The notes: a model not told the origin generated them from the sequence alone. A stretch of 64,000 nt of DNA from Granulosicoccus sp045106855 (GCA_045106855.1 JBGCFI010000024.1:124001-188000), one strand, 5' to 3'. Positions 1 through 9,402 are shown, counted from the first letter of the stretch. Numbers and translations: made by a program.

Positions 1-251
1 TGGACCAGGCCAGGGAGATTGCCAACACGATCTACCATCCCACCAGTACCTGTCGCATGGGGGCCGATGACAAAGCCGTCGTCGACGCTCGTCTGCGAGT
101 CAACGGAGTTACCGGCTTGCGCGTCGTGGATGCCTCGGTAATGCCAGAAATAGTGTCGGGCAACACCAATGCCCCGACCATCATGATTGCAGAAAAGGCC
201 GCTGATCTGATTATTGAAGATCGCCGGCTTCGATCAGGTCAAACAGGCTGA
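1..251 (+). CDS. GMC-family oxidoreductase, C-terminal fragment
   Basis: This is the 3' end of a gene that begins before the window. Reading from base 3 it gives the C-terminal signature of glucose-methanol-choline FAD oxidoreductases: an HP-x-STCRMG segment, then a VVD-xxLRV-xGV-xGLRVVDASVMP stretch and a final SGNTNAPTIMIAEKAAD. The His of the HP motif and the Asn of the SGNTNAP motif correspond to the conserved active-site pair of the family. Such enzymes oxidise alcohols such as choline or sugar alcohols. The substrate cannot be told from this fragment. It ends 127 bp before the tungstate-binding protein gene on the same strand. Confidence 0.9.
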   Translation, partial: DQAREIANTIYHPTSTCRMGADDKAVVDARLRVNGVTGLRVVDASVMPEIVSGNTNAPTIMIAEKAADLIIEDRRLRSGQTG

Positions 252-378
252 TCAGACCACGATCAGTCAATTCCCGGGAAAATTTTGCGGCGGCACAGGT
301 GTATTTTCTGCTGTTCTGTGTCTTTTATTGTGTTAATTTCCTCAGTTCGATTCCTTAAACTGGGCAGCTGAATTGTAA

Positions 379-1245
379 ATGGCCACTTTTCGCGGGTTAC
401 AGGTCCTTGTTTTACTGACAGCTATCACTGGATTGTCGTTCAGTTCAGCGCAAGCCGCAGACGCCCCGTTTATCGTGGTGCAGTCGACGACGTCAACGCA
501 GAACTCAGGTTTGCTTGACGCCATTCTGCCCACCTTTACAGAAAAATCCGGGATTGACGTAAGAGTTGTCGCGGTTGGCACTGGCCAAGCCATCCGTAAT
601 GCCCGTAACGGAGATGGCGATGTCCTCCTGGTGCACGCAAGATCATCCGAAGAACAATTTGTTAACGATGGCTGGGGATTAGAACGCTTCGACGTCATGT
701 ACAACGACTTTGTGCTGATTGGACCCGCAGATGACCCAGCCGGAATCGCCGGAGGTCAGGACGTTGTCAAGGCGCTCAAGGTAATAGCTTCCGGTAAATC
801 GGGTTTTGCGTCACGCGGTGACGACTCAGGCACGCACAAGACAGAACTTACCTTATGGAAGGCGGCAGGAATCGATGTGCACGCAGCGTCAGGTCGCTGG
901 TATCGGGAAACTGGCTCGGGGATGGGCGCAACCCTGAACGTCGGTATTGGTATGGGTGCCTATGTACTGACAGACCGCGCCACATGGATCGCTTTCGGAA
1001 ACAAGGGAAATTACAAAGTCGTGGTTGAAGGCGATGACCGATTATTCAATCAGTACGGCGTCATACTTGTTGATCCGTCACGACACGCCAACGTCAAGGC
1101 GGATCATGGTCAGGCATTTATCGACTGGTTGATTTCAGATGCTGGCCAACGCGCTATCGCCAGCTATCAGATCGATGATCAGCAGCTTTTTTTCCCCAAT
1201 GCAAGTCCCCCGGCAGCGGACAATCAAACCTCAACCCAGCAATAA
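379..1245 (+). CDS. tupA: TupA-type tungstate-binding periplasmic protein
   Basis: A 288-residue exported binding protein. An N-terminal signal peptide ends near residue 26 (SAQA-A-DAP). The mature part starts with the TupA hallmark STTSTQNSGLL and continues with VGTGQA, GDGDVLLVHA, SRGDDSGTHKTE and the GSGMGATLNVG stretch, all typical of tungstate-specific oxyanion receptors rather than ModA. In the family it delivers tungstate to the TupB permease and TupC ATPase. Neither gene is next to it here: the next gene is a convergent regulator. The transporter is therefore split, or the protein acts as a lone sensor. Tungstate use fits the tungsten-type aldehyde oxidoreductase at 46.8-48.6 kb. No strong ribosome binding site precedes the ATG. 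Confidence 0.85.
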   Translation: MATFRGLQVLVLLTAITGLSFSSAQAADAPFIVVQSTTSTQNSGLLDAILPTFTEKSGIDVRVVAVGTGQAIRNARNGDGDVLLVHARSSEEQFVNDGWGLERFDVMYNDFVLIGPADDPAGIAGGQDVVKALKVIASGKSGFASRGDDSGTHKTELTLWKAAGIDVHAASGRWYRETGSGMGATLNVGIGMGAYVLTDRATWIAFGNKGNYKVVVEGDDRLFNQYGVILVDPSRHANVKADHGQAFIDWLISDAGQRAIASYQIDDQQLFFPNASPPAADNQTSTQQ

Positions 1246-1324
1246 ACAAGCGCTGCACCAAGCCTGGTAAAACACACGTTCGCCTCACGGTTCAGACGCG
1301 ACGCCGCTTTTGCCGGGGCTAGAA

Positions 1325-2218
1325 TCAGCCCACAGGCGAGTTATATCTCACACTACCCAGTGCACTGATGTCATAGCCACCTATATCCTTGGCCCGGCTG
1401 GCGAACGAATCACTTTTAAGGAAACCCAGAAGCGTCTGAAACGGCTCCTCAAAATAGGCTTTGCGCCACACGAGCAAGTCAAACCGCTCCTGCAAAAGTG
1501 GCACGAAATCCAGCTGCAGGCGGGCGGCTACTGAAGCCAGACCGAAGGCTGCATCCGCCTTGCCCTCGAATATCTGCATGCCCAGCTCGTCTTCGGTTCG
1601 CGCACACTCTGACACTGTGACAAGCTGATCTTCAATGAGACCTGCCTGCACCAGTAATGCGCTGAACAGCTGCTGGCTGGCAGCACTGGCCTGGCGGTGC
1701 GCTACCCGAAGCCCCTGCAAATCTTCCAGTGATTCAATCGTCGAGCTTTGACCGGCGGAAATGATCAAGCCACGCTGGCGCTGCGCGAATTCCATCAAGA
1801 CAACGGGTTGCTCGGGCAACATCTGCCTGACTGCCGAAATATTCCACTGCTCGTCCTCAAGCACATGAGTGCCGCAGGCAAGGGCTTCACCACGGGCCAT
1901 TCGCTCAAGCCCGTCATGACTGCCATCACAAAAACTGGCCAGCCCACACTGCGATTCTCGCAAAGCCCAATCAAGCAAGGGATCATGGCTGCCAACTACC
2001 GTAGCAGGATGGTCCGTAACCCGGCCGGACTGTGGTCCTGAGTGCGCCGAGCGTATCCAACGCAGAATGTCTTCGCGGGGAAACAGCAACTTGCCGACGA
2101 CACGCACACAAGGGACTTCACCAGCCGCTGCCATGTCATAGACTTTGCGTTCTTTTATCCGCAGCAATTGCGCCAGCTCGCGCGTGGTCAAGTACAAATC
2201 ATCGGTATCGCTACTCAT
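1325..2218 (-). CDS. HTH plus binding-protein-like regulator (oxyanion-responsive type)
   Basis: A 297-residue cytoplasmic protein. Residues about 9-58 form an excisionase/MerR-like helix-turn-helix (LTTRELAQLLRIKERKVYDM, then a wing ending in FPREDILRWI). Residues about 80-290 match the PBP-like domain found fused to HTHs in molybdate/tungstate-type regulators (RQRGLIIS, TEDELGMQIFEGKADAAFGL, LDFVPLLQERFDLLV, GGYDISALG). It is convergent with the tungstate-binding protein gene and divergent from pta, with a 173-bp shared promoter region. I infer that it senses tungstate or molybdate and controls tupA or tungsten enzyme genes. The ligand is not proven by sequence. Confidence 0.75.
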   Translation of the reverse strand: MSSDTDDLYLTTRELAQLLRIKERKVYDMAAAGEVPCVRVVGKLLFPREDILRWIRSAHSGPQSGRVTDHPATVVGSHDPLLDWALRESQCGLASFCDGSHDGLERMARGEALACGTHVLEDEQWNISAVRQMLPEQPVVLMEFAQRQRGLIISAGQSSTIESLEDLQGLRVAHRQASAASQQLFSALLVQAGLIEDQLVTVSECARTEDELGMQIFEGKADAAFGLASVAARLQLDFVPLLQERFDLLVWRKAYFEEPFQTLLGFLKSDSFASRAKDIGGYDISALGSVRYNSPVG

Positions 2219-2391
2219 GGAAAGAGCTTAACCTGACTTCCTCATAGATACACAGATCACACAGAACGCGGTAAAAAATTCCGATTCCAGCTGTTTAGTG
2301 ACCGTAGTTACGCATAAATGTCGCGAAACCTTATCGCAAGGGCTGTGCGTTTAGCCTATGATCGCAACTGATTCCCGCGACGAGTTTTGTT

Positions 2392-3384
2392 ATGCCTGTG
2401 TTTGACCGCGTTCTGGATGCCGCACGTAGACAACTGCGTAGCGTGGTACTGCCTGAAGCAAATGATGAACGCATTCTGACTGCCGCCGTCGCTGCTCAAT
2501 CAATGGGCATTGCCAAGCCGGTGATGCTCGGCAACCCTGATAGGGTCACCGCGCTTGCGCAGGCCCTGAATCTGGATCCGGGCAATCTGAAGATTATCGA
2601 TCCCACTTCAAAGGAACAGCACGAACGTTATATTGACGCCTTGGTGCGCAAACGCGAGCACCGCGGCATGACAGCACCAAAAGCTCGCGAAGCCTTACGC
2701 GATACGGTCACCTTTGCCTGCATGATGGTAAGCGAAGGAGACGCCGATGCCTGCGTCGCTGGTGCCGTTACAGCCACCGCAGATGTTGTCAGAAGCGCTG
2801 TTCGGTATGTTGGCAAACGTGAAGGCGAACCGCTGGTATCCAGTTGTTTCATCATGTTGCTTAACGATGAACATCCCGTTGCCGACGTCATGGTGATCGG
2901 TGACTGTGCACTGGCGATTGATCCGGACGCAGAGCAGCTGGCAGCCATCGCTATCTCTACGGGGGAATCAGCACAACGCTTTCTCGGGATGACACCACAG
3001 GTGGCCATGTTATCGTTCTCTACCGCAGGAAGTGCCCGCCATGCATCGGTCACCAAAGTGAACCAGGCTACCGCTCTTGCAAGGCAACAACGCCCGGATT
3101 GGCGCATCGTCGGTGAAGTTCAATTGGATGCAGCCGTGATTCCATCTCTGCTGTCACGAAAAGCACCAGAGCAGGCCACTGATGAGCCGTGCAACGTGCT
3201 CGTGTTTCCCAACCTTGATGCCGGCAATATTGGTTACAAACTGATAGAGCGCTTTGGCGGAGCCGAGGCCGTCGGTCCAATTTTGCAAGGACTGGCCCGC
3301 CCGGTTAATGATCTTAGCCGTGGCTGTAGCACCGATGACGTCATAAAGATCATTGCTGTCAGCGCTGCGCAAGTAACAGACTAA
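2392..3384 (+). CDS. pta: Phosphate acetyltransferase (short form)
   Basis: 330 residues, the length of the stand-alone PTA/PTB domain, without the N-terminal DRTGG/AAA part of the long enterobacterial Pta. Recognisable blocks are VVLPEANDERIL near the N-terminus, the central SEGDADACVAGAV, the MLSFSTAGSA stretch and the C-terminal NVLVFPNLDAGNIGYKLIERFGG split around it. It interconverts acetyl-CoA and acetyl phosphate in the cytoplasm. No acetate kinase gene is adjacent. Lone pta genes in marine bacteria often serve taurine/sulfoacetaldehyde breakdown, but the partner genes are not in this window. Start ATG chosen because homology begins there; no clear Shine-Dalgarno. Confidence 0.92.
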   Translation: MPVFDRVLDAARRQLRSVVLPEANDERILTAAVAAQSMGIAKPVMLGNPDRVTALAQALNLDPGNLKIIDPTSKEQHERYIDALVRKREHRGMTAPKAREALRDTVTFACMMVSEGDADACVAGAVTATADVVRSAVRYVGKREGEPLVSSCFIMLLNDEHPVADVMVIGDCALAIDPDAEQLAAIAISTGESAQRFLGMTPQVAMLSFSTAGSARHASVTKVNQATALARQQRPDWRIVGEVQLDAAVIPSLLSRKAPEQATDEPCNVLVFPNLDAGNIGYKLIERFGGAEAVGPILQGLARPVNDLSRGCSTDDVIKIIAVSAAQVTD

Positions 3385-3708
3385 GCCTTTTACGCCCTCA
3401 TAATCTGTGGGCAAAGGCAGACTTGCATACGTATGCTATTTATGCGAGATTGATCTCATTCGTGTCATATTAACCGAAGTAATTCAAGCGCTCGAACAAC
3501 CCACTAAAATGCCCGTTAGTCTTTCGTGCCTCCTGAGAATCCGCCAGACGCGAACTTAAGTCAGCTGATAATGGCTGGGCTGTATTATCAAATCAACAAG
3601 ACTGACTTGTATCACACGGCACGTAAGACACAGCATCTAAGATAAAGACACATCTCAATCACCATTGCCAGCATCGATTCGGCAAGCTTCACCACGAGGA
3701 AAACCAGT
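3385..3708. promoter_or_regulatory. Intergenic region before sugar ABC operon, with 12-bp palindrome
   Basis: A 324-bp gap without a credible gene. It holds a perfect 12-bp palindrome GCATACGTATGC at 3425-3436 with a central CpG, the geometry of LacI-family operators. It lies about 270 bp upstream of the binding-protein gene and 40 bp after pta. Just after the pta stop there is also an imperfect GCCTTT/AAAGGC pairing that could be a weak terminator. The binding-protein gene has an AGGA Shine-Dalgarno 8 bp before its ATG. Confidence 0.4.
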
Positions 3709-4956
3709 ATGACAACACTTCATACCTTTAAAATATCAAGTCTGGCCATTGCCTTGTTAGGTAGTTCGCTGGGTTCTGCACACGCCTGCGAAGCTGGAAA
3801 AGGCACCGTCAACATTCTCTCCAATGATTTTCCGGCACTACAAACGATCGGGGCTCGCGCTGAAGAATGTGCAAGCGATACGGTTCAGATCACGAAAAAC
3901 CAGACAAGTGAACACAGAACCATCCAGGTACCAGCGCTGACAACCAATCCGGCAAGCTACAGCGTTGCTGTCATCTCCAACAGCTCTCTGGTCCCGCTAC
4001 TGAATGACGACCTGGTTCAGCCTCTGGACGAACTGGTGGAAAAATATGGCCAGGCGCTACAGCCCAGCCAACTCATACGTATTGATGGCAAAGTCATGGC
4101 GATCGCATTCATGGCTAACGCCCAGCATTTCTGGTACAGAAAAGACCTTTTTGACAAAGCCGGACTATCCGCCCCTGCAAGCTATGAAGATGTTCTGGCC
4201 AGTGCCGAAGCCCTGCGTACACAAGGCATTATGGAAAATCCCATTGCAGCCAATCTGAAAGCAGGCTGGGACCTTGGTGCAGAATTCGTCAACATGTACA
4301 CCGGCATGGGTGGCGACTTGTTTGCAGACGGTAGTGCAGAGGCCAATATCAACAATGAGCAAGGCATAAAGACACTGGAAATGCTCAAATCACTCAGCGG
4401 CTATATGAGTCCAGACTTCGTTACGTACAACTCCAATGAGGTCTCGCCTTTGTGGGAAGCCGGAGAAGTAGCAATGTATAACGGTTGGGGTTCTCGCGTT
4501 GCCGGCATCATAGATCCTGAAGGCAAGGCATTGCCAGAGGTTCGGGAAAACTCGGTATTTATTTCTGCGCCGATGGTCGGAGGTGGAACCGTACCTGCTA
4601 CGCGCCTTTGGTGGGACGGTTTTGCATTGGCTAAAAATATCAGCCCGGAGGATGCAGAAAGCTCGTTTCAGGTCATGATGCATGCCTTGTCCCCGGATCT
4701 GCTGGCAGAACACTCGGCTGAAGCTGTCTGGCTACTGGACGGTTACGAACCTACTCCTGCCTCTGCCGGAGTGATCGCAACGGTGCAAGCCAAAGCATTA
4801 CCTTTTCCCATGCAGCCATACATGGGCCTGCTGCACACCGCACTCGGTGAGAACCTGTCCGAATACCTGCAAGGGCAGGAAAGCGCAGAACAAGCGCTGG
4901 CGGATGCAACCAACGCTTACGTGACCGCAGCAACAGAAGGTGGTTTTCTAAAATAA
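3709..4956 (+). CDS. Sugar-type ABC transporter substrate-binding protein
   Basis: A 415-residue exported protein of the extracellular solute-binding family 1 type. The signal peptide ends at about residue 27 (GSAHA-CEAG). The mature chain shows the usual fold markers: NAQHFWYRKDLFDKAGL near residue 140, a GDLFADG region and a late segment NGWGSRVAGI. It would capture a sugar or sugar-like solute in the periplasm and pass it to the two permeases encoded downstream. First gene of a five-gene run. A stable hairpin follows the stop codon, as is common after binding-protein genes that must be made in excess. Substrate unknown. Confidence 0.88.
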   Translation: MTTLHTFKISSLAIALLGSSLGSAHACEAGKGTVNILSNDFPALQTIGARAEECASDTVQITKNQTSEHRTIQVPALTTNPASYSVAVISNSSLVPLLNDDLVQPLDELVEKYGQALQPSQLIRIDGKVMAIAFMANAQHFWYRKDLFDKAGLSAPASYEDVLASAEALRTQGIMENPIAANLKAGWDLGAEFVNMYTGMGGDLFADGSAEANINNEQGIKTLEMLKSLSGYMSPDFVTYNSNEVSPLWEAGEVAMYNGWGSRVAGIIDPEGKALPEVRENSVFISAPMVGGGTVPATRLWWDGFALAKNISPEDAESSFQVMMHALSPDLLAEHSAEAVWLLDGYEPTPASAGVIATVQAKALPFPMQPYMGLLHTALGENLSEYLQGQESAEQALADATNAYVTAATEGGFLK

Positions 4957-4973
4957 AGCAAGCCGCAACCAGC

Positions 4974-5004
4974 CTGGATGGCGGCTTTTCAAGCAGCCAT
5001 CCAG
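4974..5004 (+). terminator. Intercistronic hairpin after binding-protein gene
   Basis: CTGGATGGC (4974-4982) pairs perfectly with GCCATCCAG (4996-5004) around a 13-nt loop. No T-run follows, so it is more likely an mRNA-stabilising or partially terminating element that raises binding-protein output over permease output than a full terminator. Confidence 0.6.
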
Positions 5005-5069
5005 ATTGTTCCCGGACGAATCGCCTGACCAGGATGTTCGGCCGAGAAACTACTGCAGCAGTTTAGCCT

Positions 5070-6098
5070 ATGAAACATAGACGGTTTATTGCCTTCATAG
5101 CACCCACTCTTATCGTGATGCTTTTGTTCATCGCGTTACCTATCGTTTCAGTAGCCTACCAATCCCTGTTTGTTGAGCACGAACAGGTAATGACTGAAGT
5201 AGAAAACTGCGGTCCCTTCGGTTGCCAGACCGAAGCAAGAATCGACAACGATGCCATGGCGCAGTTGCAGCAATCGCAACCCATGGGGCGCTTCAATGGA
5301 TTGGGCACCTACCTTAACGCCACTCATCTGGCCACTGATGAAATCACAGTCATCTGGAGTAACAGCTCAAGCGTTGGCAACGCCCTGAGTAGCATTGTCA
5401 ATTTGCCGTTCTACAAAGCGCTGGTATTTACGTTGACTTATACTGCTGTAGTCACACCGCTTTGTATTATCTTCGGATTTATCATTGCCGTTTGTGTCAA
5501 TACTTTGCCCGGACTGCTCAAAGGGCCAGTCATCTTCTTCTCACTACTCCCGATGATTGTGACCCCGCTGATTGGATCGCTTGTATTGTTCTGGATGATC
5601 GATTCCCGAGGTGTTATCGGCGCTAATCTGCAATTACTGTTTGATGATCCGCAACTCTCCCTGAAGGCCTCGCCTACGCTAACCTGGATAACTCTCTATG
5701 TGTATGGCGTGTGGCATTCCATCCCCTTCAGCTTCGTTGTTTTCTACGCAGGGCTTCAGACCGTGCCCAAAGACACCCTGGAGTCTTCCATGGTTGATGG
5801 TGCATCACGTCTGCAACGTATTCGGTATGTCGTTGTTCCCTACCTGATGCCACTGGCCATCTTCATAGCGTTGATGCAACTGATGGATAATTTTCGGGTA
5901 TTCGAACCCATTGTCGGCTTCAGTGCCGAGGGCAACGCAACCTCACTCAGCTATCAGATCTACAGCGACCTTCGAGGCGGTGACTCCCCACTGTACGGAT
6001 CAGCTGCGGCAACTTCCATGCTGACTATTTTCGGCGTCATCATCTTGCTCATGCCTGTACTTATTCGTACGTGGCGCGAGTTCTCGCACAAGGCTTAG
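5070..6098 (+). CDS. ABC transporter permease, MalF type
   Basis: A 342-residue inner-membrane protein with six predicted membrane segments and the coupling loop of importer permeases (LESSMVDGASRLQRIRYVVVP, residues about 237-257) that docks onto the ATPase. Between TM1 and TM2 there is an unusually long periplasmic insertion, roughly residues 30-105, containing the Cys pair of ENCGPFGCQ. That insertion may contact the binding protein. It follows the binding-protein gene after 113 bp including a hairpin and precedes the second permease by 69 bp. Confidence 0.88.
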   Translation: MKHRRFIAFIAPTLIVMLLFIALPIVSVAYQSLFVEHEQVMTEVENCGPFGCQTEARIDNDAMAQLQQSQPMGRFNGLGTYLNATHLATDEITVIWSNSSSVGNALSSIVNLPFYKALVFTLTYTAVVTPLCIIFGFIIAVCVNTLPGLLKGPVIFFSLLPMIVTPLIGSLVLFWMIDSRGVIGANLQLLFDDPQLSLKASPTLTWITLYVYGVWHSIPFSFVVFYAGLQTVPKDTLESSMVDGASRLQRIRYVVVPYLMPLAIFIALMQLMDNFRVFEPIVGFSAEGNATSLSYQIYSDLRGGDSPLYGSAAATSMLTIFGVIILLMPVLIRTWREFSHKA

Positions 6099-6167
6099 CA
6101 TGAAATTCAATAGCGCTTGTAACAATCGGTTTTTGAAACTCCGGGCTTACCGCAAGAACTGCTGCGC

Positions 6168-7049
6168 ATGACAACCCGAAACCAGAAACAATCCCTATCG
6201 TTACGAACACTGTGCGTGGGTGTAGTGATCGCGTGGGTCATCATGGCCGCGTTTCCATTCCTGTGGACTGCCTGGGGCTCGTTCAAGGTAGAACCGGACT
6301 TCATGTCACGAATTGACTGGATGAACGCTCTTACCGGCCCTGCGACAATCGAGCGCACAGGCAGTGCTTTCACCGGCATCGGCTATCAGGGAGCCTGGAT
6401 TGACCAGGCGTTCTGGCGCGCAGCATTAAACACAACCATCGTTACCGTATGTGTTGTCACTCTATCGCTAACCATAGCGACTCTGGGAGGCTATGCCCTG
6501 GCGCGATCGGGTTTTCGTTATGCATACTGGCTACTGATAGTTGCCCTCATTTTTAGGGCCATGCCACACATAACGCTGGTGTCGGGATATTTACTGCCTT
6601 TTTTTGAAATGAACATCTGGGGGTATCTGCCTACCAGTATCATCGTACTGGTCGCTATCAACCAACCCTTTACATTATGGATGCTACATTCATTTTTCCT
6701 AACCATTCCCCGAGAACTCGACGAAAGCGCAATGGTTGACGGCTGCACTCAGTTTCAGGCATTCCGCCTGGCAGTCATGCCGGTCATGTGGCCGGGTGTT
6801 GTAACCACGGGACTATTCAGCTTTTTGTTGGCATATAACGATTTTACAGTCACCTCAATCCTGCTTAGCCAGGAGAACCAGACAATGGTTCCCAAGATTG
6901 CCAGCTTCCTGGGTTCAACCCAGATAGAAGGAAAAGTTATGTATGCCGTTGCAGCCGTTGTCTCAGCCATCGTTCCACTTTTTATTCTGATTCTGTTCTT
7001 TCAGCGTCAAATTGTCAGTGGCCTTACCACTGGCGCCGTCAAAGGGTAA
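6168..7049 (+). CDS. ABC transporter permease, MalG type
   Basis: A 293-residue second permease of the importer. Six membrane segments; the coupling loop reads ELDESAMVDGCTQFQAFRLA around residues 183-202, and the C-terminus ends in the common QRQIVSGLTTGAVKG. It pairs with the upstream permease to form the channel. The ATPase gene starts 17 bp downstream, so transcription is clearly shared. Confidence 0.88.
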   Translation: MTTRNQKQSLSLRTLCVGVVIAWVIMAAFPFLWTAWGSFKVEPDFMSRIDWMNALTGPATIERTGSAFTGIGYQGAWIDQAFWRAALNTTIVTVCVVTLSLTIATLGGYALARSGFRYAYWLLIVALIFRAMPHITLVSGYLLPFFEMNIWGYLPTSIIVLVAINQPFTLWMLHSFFLTIPRELDESAMVDGCTQFQAFRLAVMPVMWPGVVTTGLFSFLLAYNDFTVTSILLSQENQTMVPKIASFLGSTQIEGKVMYAVAAVVSAIVPLFILILFFQRQIVSGLTTGAVKG

Positions 7050-7066
7050 TAAGCAAAGAGACATCC

Positions 7067-8116
7067 ATGGCAGATCTCAATCTCAAGAATGTCTGTAAAC
7101 GCTGGGGCAAGAATATCGGCGTTGATAATTTTAACCTGCATGTAGCGGATCAGGAGTTTCTCGTCTTGCTCGGCCCGTCGGGCTGTGGCAAATCCACCAC
7201 TATGCGCATGATCGCGGGATTGGAGGATGTCACAGAGGGTGAGATCTGGCTTGGAGATCGTATGGTCAATGACCTGGATCCTAAAGATCGCGACATTGCC
7301 ATGGTATTCCAGAGCTATGGCCTGTACCCCAATCTATCAGTCTACGAGAACATTCGCTTTCCACTTAAAGTTCGCAAGGTTGATCCCAAAACTCATCACG
7401 AGCGCGTAATGCGAGCCGCTGAAATGGTTGAACTCACAGAGCTACTTGACAGGCGCCCTGCCGCGTTGTCTGGTGGTCAGCGTCAACGCGTAGCACTTGG
7501 TCGTGCCATTGTCAGAAAGCCCACCGTTTTTTTAATGGACGAACCCTTATCCAATCTTGACGCAAAATTGCGTGTATCCACACGTGCACAGATCAAAAAC
7601 TTACAACATACCCTGAAGACCACCACAGTCTATGTCACGCACGATCAGATAGAAGCCATGACTCTGGCTGATCGAGTGGTAGTTATGAATCACGGCATCA
7701 TCCAACAGGTTGGCACACCCACTGAAATCTACGACATACCGGCCAATACGTTTGTGGCAGGTTTCATCGGCAATCCTGCGATGAACCTGATTGAAGGCAG
7801 TCTTTCCAATGGGATCTTCGAAGGACCCGGCATACGTGTAGAAGGATTAAGCAATAACCATTCGGGGCGCGTCACGCTTGGATTTCGTGCTGAAGATGTA
7901 AGTATTACAGAACAAAGCGGGCAGTTGTCTGCACCCATCTATTCCATTGAACTGCTAGGAGAGGCATCGATGGTTAGCTATCGACTAGAAAATTCTCTCG
8001 TCAGTGTCAGAGCATCCAAAGATTTTCGTGCCGATATAGGCGCAAGCGTACAGGTACAGATTCCTGCTGCAGCTTGTCATCTTTTCGATACAGGGACACA
8101 GCAGCGAATAGCCTGA
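7067..8116 (+). CDS. Sugar ABC transporter ATP-binding protein (MalK/UgpC type)
   Basis: A 349-residue cytoplasmic ATPase, full length for the MalK/UgpC family. Walker A GPSGCGKST near residue 37, signature LSGGQRQR, Walker B FLMDEPLSNLDAK, and the switch region YVTHDQIEAMT are intact. The last third, from about residue 240, is the TOBE-type regulatory/OB domain. It powers uptake through the two upstream permeases. It is the fourth gene of the operon and is followed after 62 bp by the bicupin gene. Confidence 0.92.
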   Translation: MADLNLKNVCKRWGKNIGVDNFNLHVADQEFLVLLGPSGCGKSTTMRMIAGLEDVTEGEIWLGDRMVNDLDPKDRDIAMVFQSYGLYPNLSVYENIRFPLKVRKVDPKTHHERVMRAAEMVELTELLDRRPAALSGGQRQRVALGRAIVRKPTVFLMDEPLSNLDAKLRVSTRAQIKNLQHTLKTTTVYVTHDQIEAMTLADRVVVMNHGIIQQVGTPTEIYDIPANTFVAGFIGNPAMNLIEGSLSNGIFEGPGIRVEGLSNNHSGRVTLGFRAEDVSITEQSGQLSAPIYSIELLGEASMVSYRLENSLVSVRASKDFRADIGASVQVQIPAAACHLFDTGTQQRIA

Positions 8117-8178
8117 CTGACACCAAGTCCTCTTTCGTAGATATAAAAATACTTTAGAAAAATGAGTTCAGACAAACC

Positions 8179-9156
8179 ATGAGCCCGGAAGAGATGGAAA
8201 AGCGCATCGTGCGCTACGGCGAACTGCGACCTTGCAAGACAGCTTTTATCGACGCCCATACTCCCGGTTCAAACCAGAAGGAGAACTTCACTATCATCGG
8301 CGGTGGCGTGTCAGAGAGTGTCGATCAACATGTGCATATCCAGGACACGCCCGGATTTAATATTGGTGCTGCAGGACAACCACCGAAGTGTCGCAACTCC
8401 ATGCATTCACATCGTACTGCTGAAGTCTTCTTTGTGCTTACCGGACGTTGGCGGTTTTTCTGGGGGCGCTGGGGCACAGCTGGCGAGGTAGTTCTGGAAG
8501 AAGGCGACATCATCAACATACCCACTGGCATGTTTCGTGGCTTTGAGAACATCGGCACCGACTATCATATGGTGATGGCTATTCTGGGTGGTGATGATGC
8601 AGGAGGTGGTGTGCAATGGGCTCCACAAGTCATTCAGGATGCAAAGGATCACGGCTTGATACTGGGCGAAAATGGCAAACTGTATGACACTACTGCAGGC
8701 CAGTCCCTACCTGATGCAATCAATCCGATGCCGCTATTGAATGAGGCCGAGCTTGCGAATTACGCAGAACCTTCAAGCCAGGAGGTAGTTCCGGGATTTG
8801 TTGCACGATACTGGGATTTGATGGCGATGGCCGACAAGTCAGCGTGCAAGGTCATTGGGCCGGACGCCATACTCAAAGACAAACCGGGCTTTGAAGTGGA
8901 TCTTGTCAATCGTCATTCACTAAGCACTGATATGTACTCTACCGACCAGCATGAAGTACTCATGGTTATGCGTGGTCATTGGAGACTAGGCTGGACATTT
9001 GATGGCCAGCCTGTCGAGAAACTACTGGCACCTGGTGATACATGTGCCGTCCCACCGGGAGTACCTCACAACCTTGAGGCATCGATGACCGGCGAGGCAA
9101 GTATGTACCGTATTCGGAACACTGATGATCCTGCCGGGCCGACTCACTGGCTATAA
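8179..9156 (+). CDS. Bicupin protein, probable metal enzyme of the ABC operon
   Basis: A 325-residue protein with two cupin barrels. The first (about residues 70-130) has the metal-binding pattern SMHSHRTAEVFFVLTGRW followed by GDIINIPTGMFRGFEN. The second (about 245-310) has DQHEVLMVMRGHWRLGW then GDTCAVPPGVPHNLEA. Bicupins of this size include gentisate-type dioxygenases, oxalate decarboxylases and sugar isomerases. None can be chosen on sequence alone. Position at the end of a sugar-type ABC operon suggests it acts on the imported compound. No signal peptide, so cytoplasmic. Confidence 0.75.
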   Translation: MSPEEMEKRIVRYGELRPCKTAFIDAHTPGSNQKENFTIIGGGVSESVDQHVHIQDTPGFNIGAAGQPPKCRNSMHSHRTAEVFFVLTGRWRFFWGRWGTAGEVVLEEGDIINIPTGMFRGFENIGTDYHMVMAILGGDDAGGGVQWAPQVIQDAKDHGLILGENGKLYDTTAGQSLPDAINPMPLLNEAELANYAEPSSQEVVPGFVARYWDLMAMADKSACKVIGPDAILKDKPGFEVDLVNRHSLSTDMYSTDQHEVLMVMRGHWRLGWTFDGQPVEKLLAPGDTCAVPPGVPHNLEASMTGEASMYRIRNTDDPAGPTHWL

Positions 9157-9402
9157 CATTTACACAGACCTACTCTTACCAAAACACCATCGCTGACATT
9201 CATTATTGAAGCATTGACCGCCAAGGCTTAACGCCCGCTCGACTTAAAAAAGGGAAAGCCGTATATTGAATTAAACACAGACAGTGTGGAACGGCTCTCG
9301 AAGCTTGATACCTCAATGACCTTGTCGGTGAAACACGTGCTTAAAAACGGCCAACAGATAAGTATTTGGAGAGGACATCTCCGCATCCCGATTGATAGGA
9401 AG

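Noticed and set aside
1310..1534. 74-codon plus-strand frame after tupA
   Set aside because: Antisense to the end of the HTH/PBP regulator, whose own frame has clear domains; no ribosome binding site.
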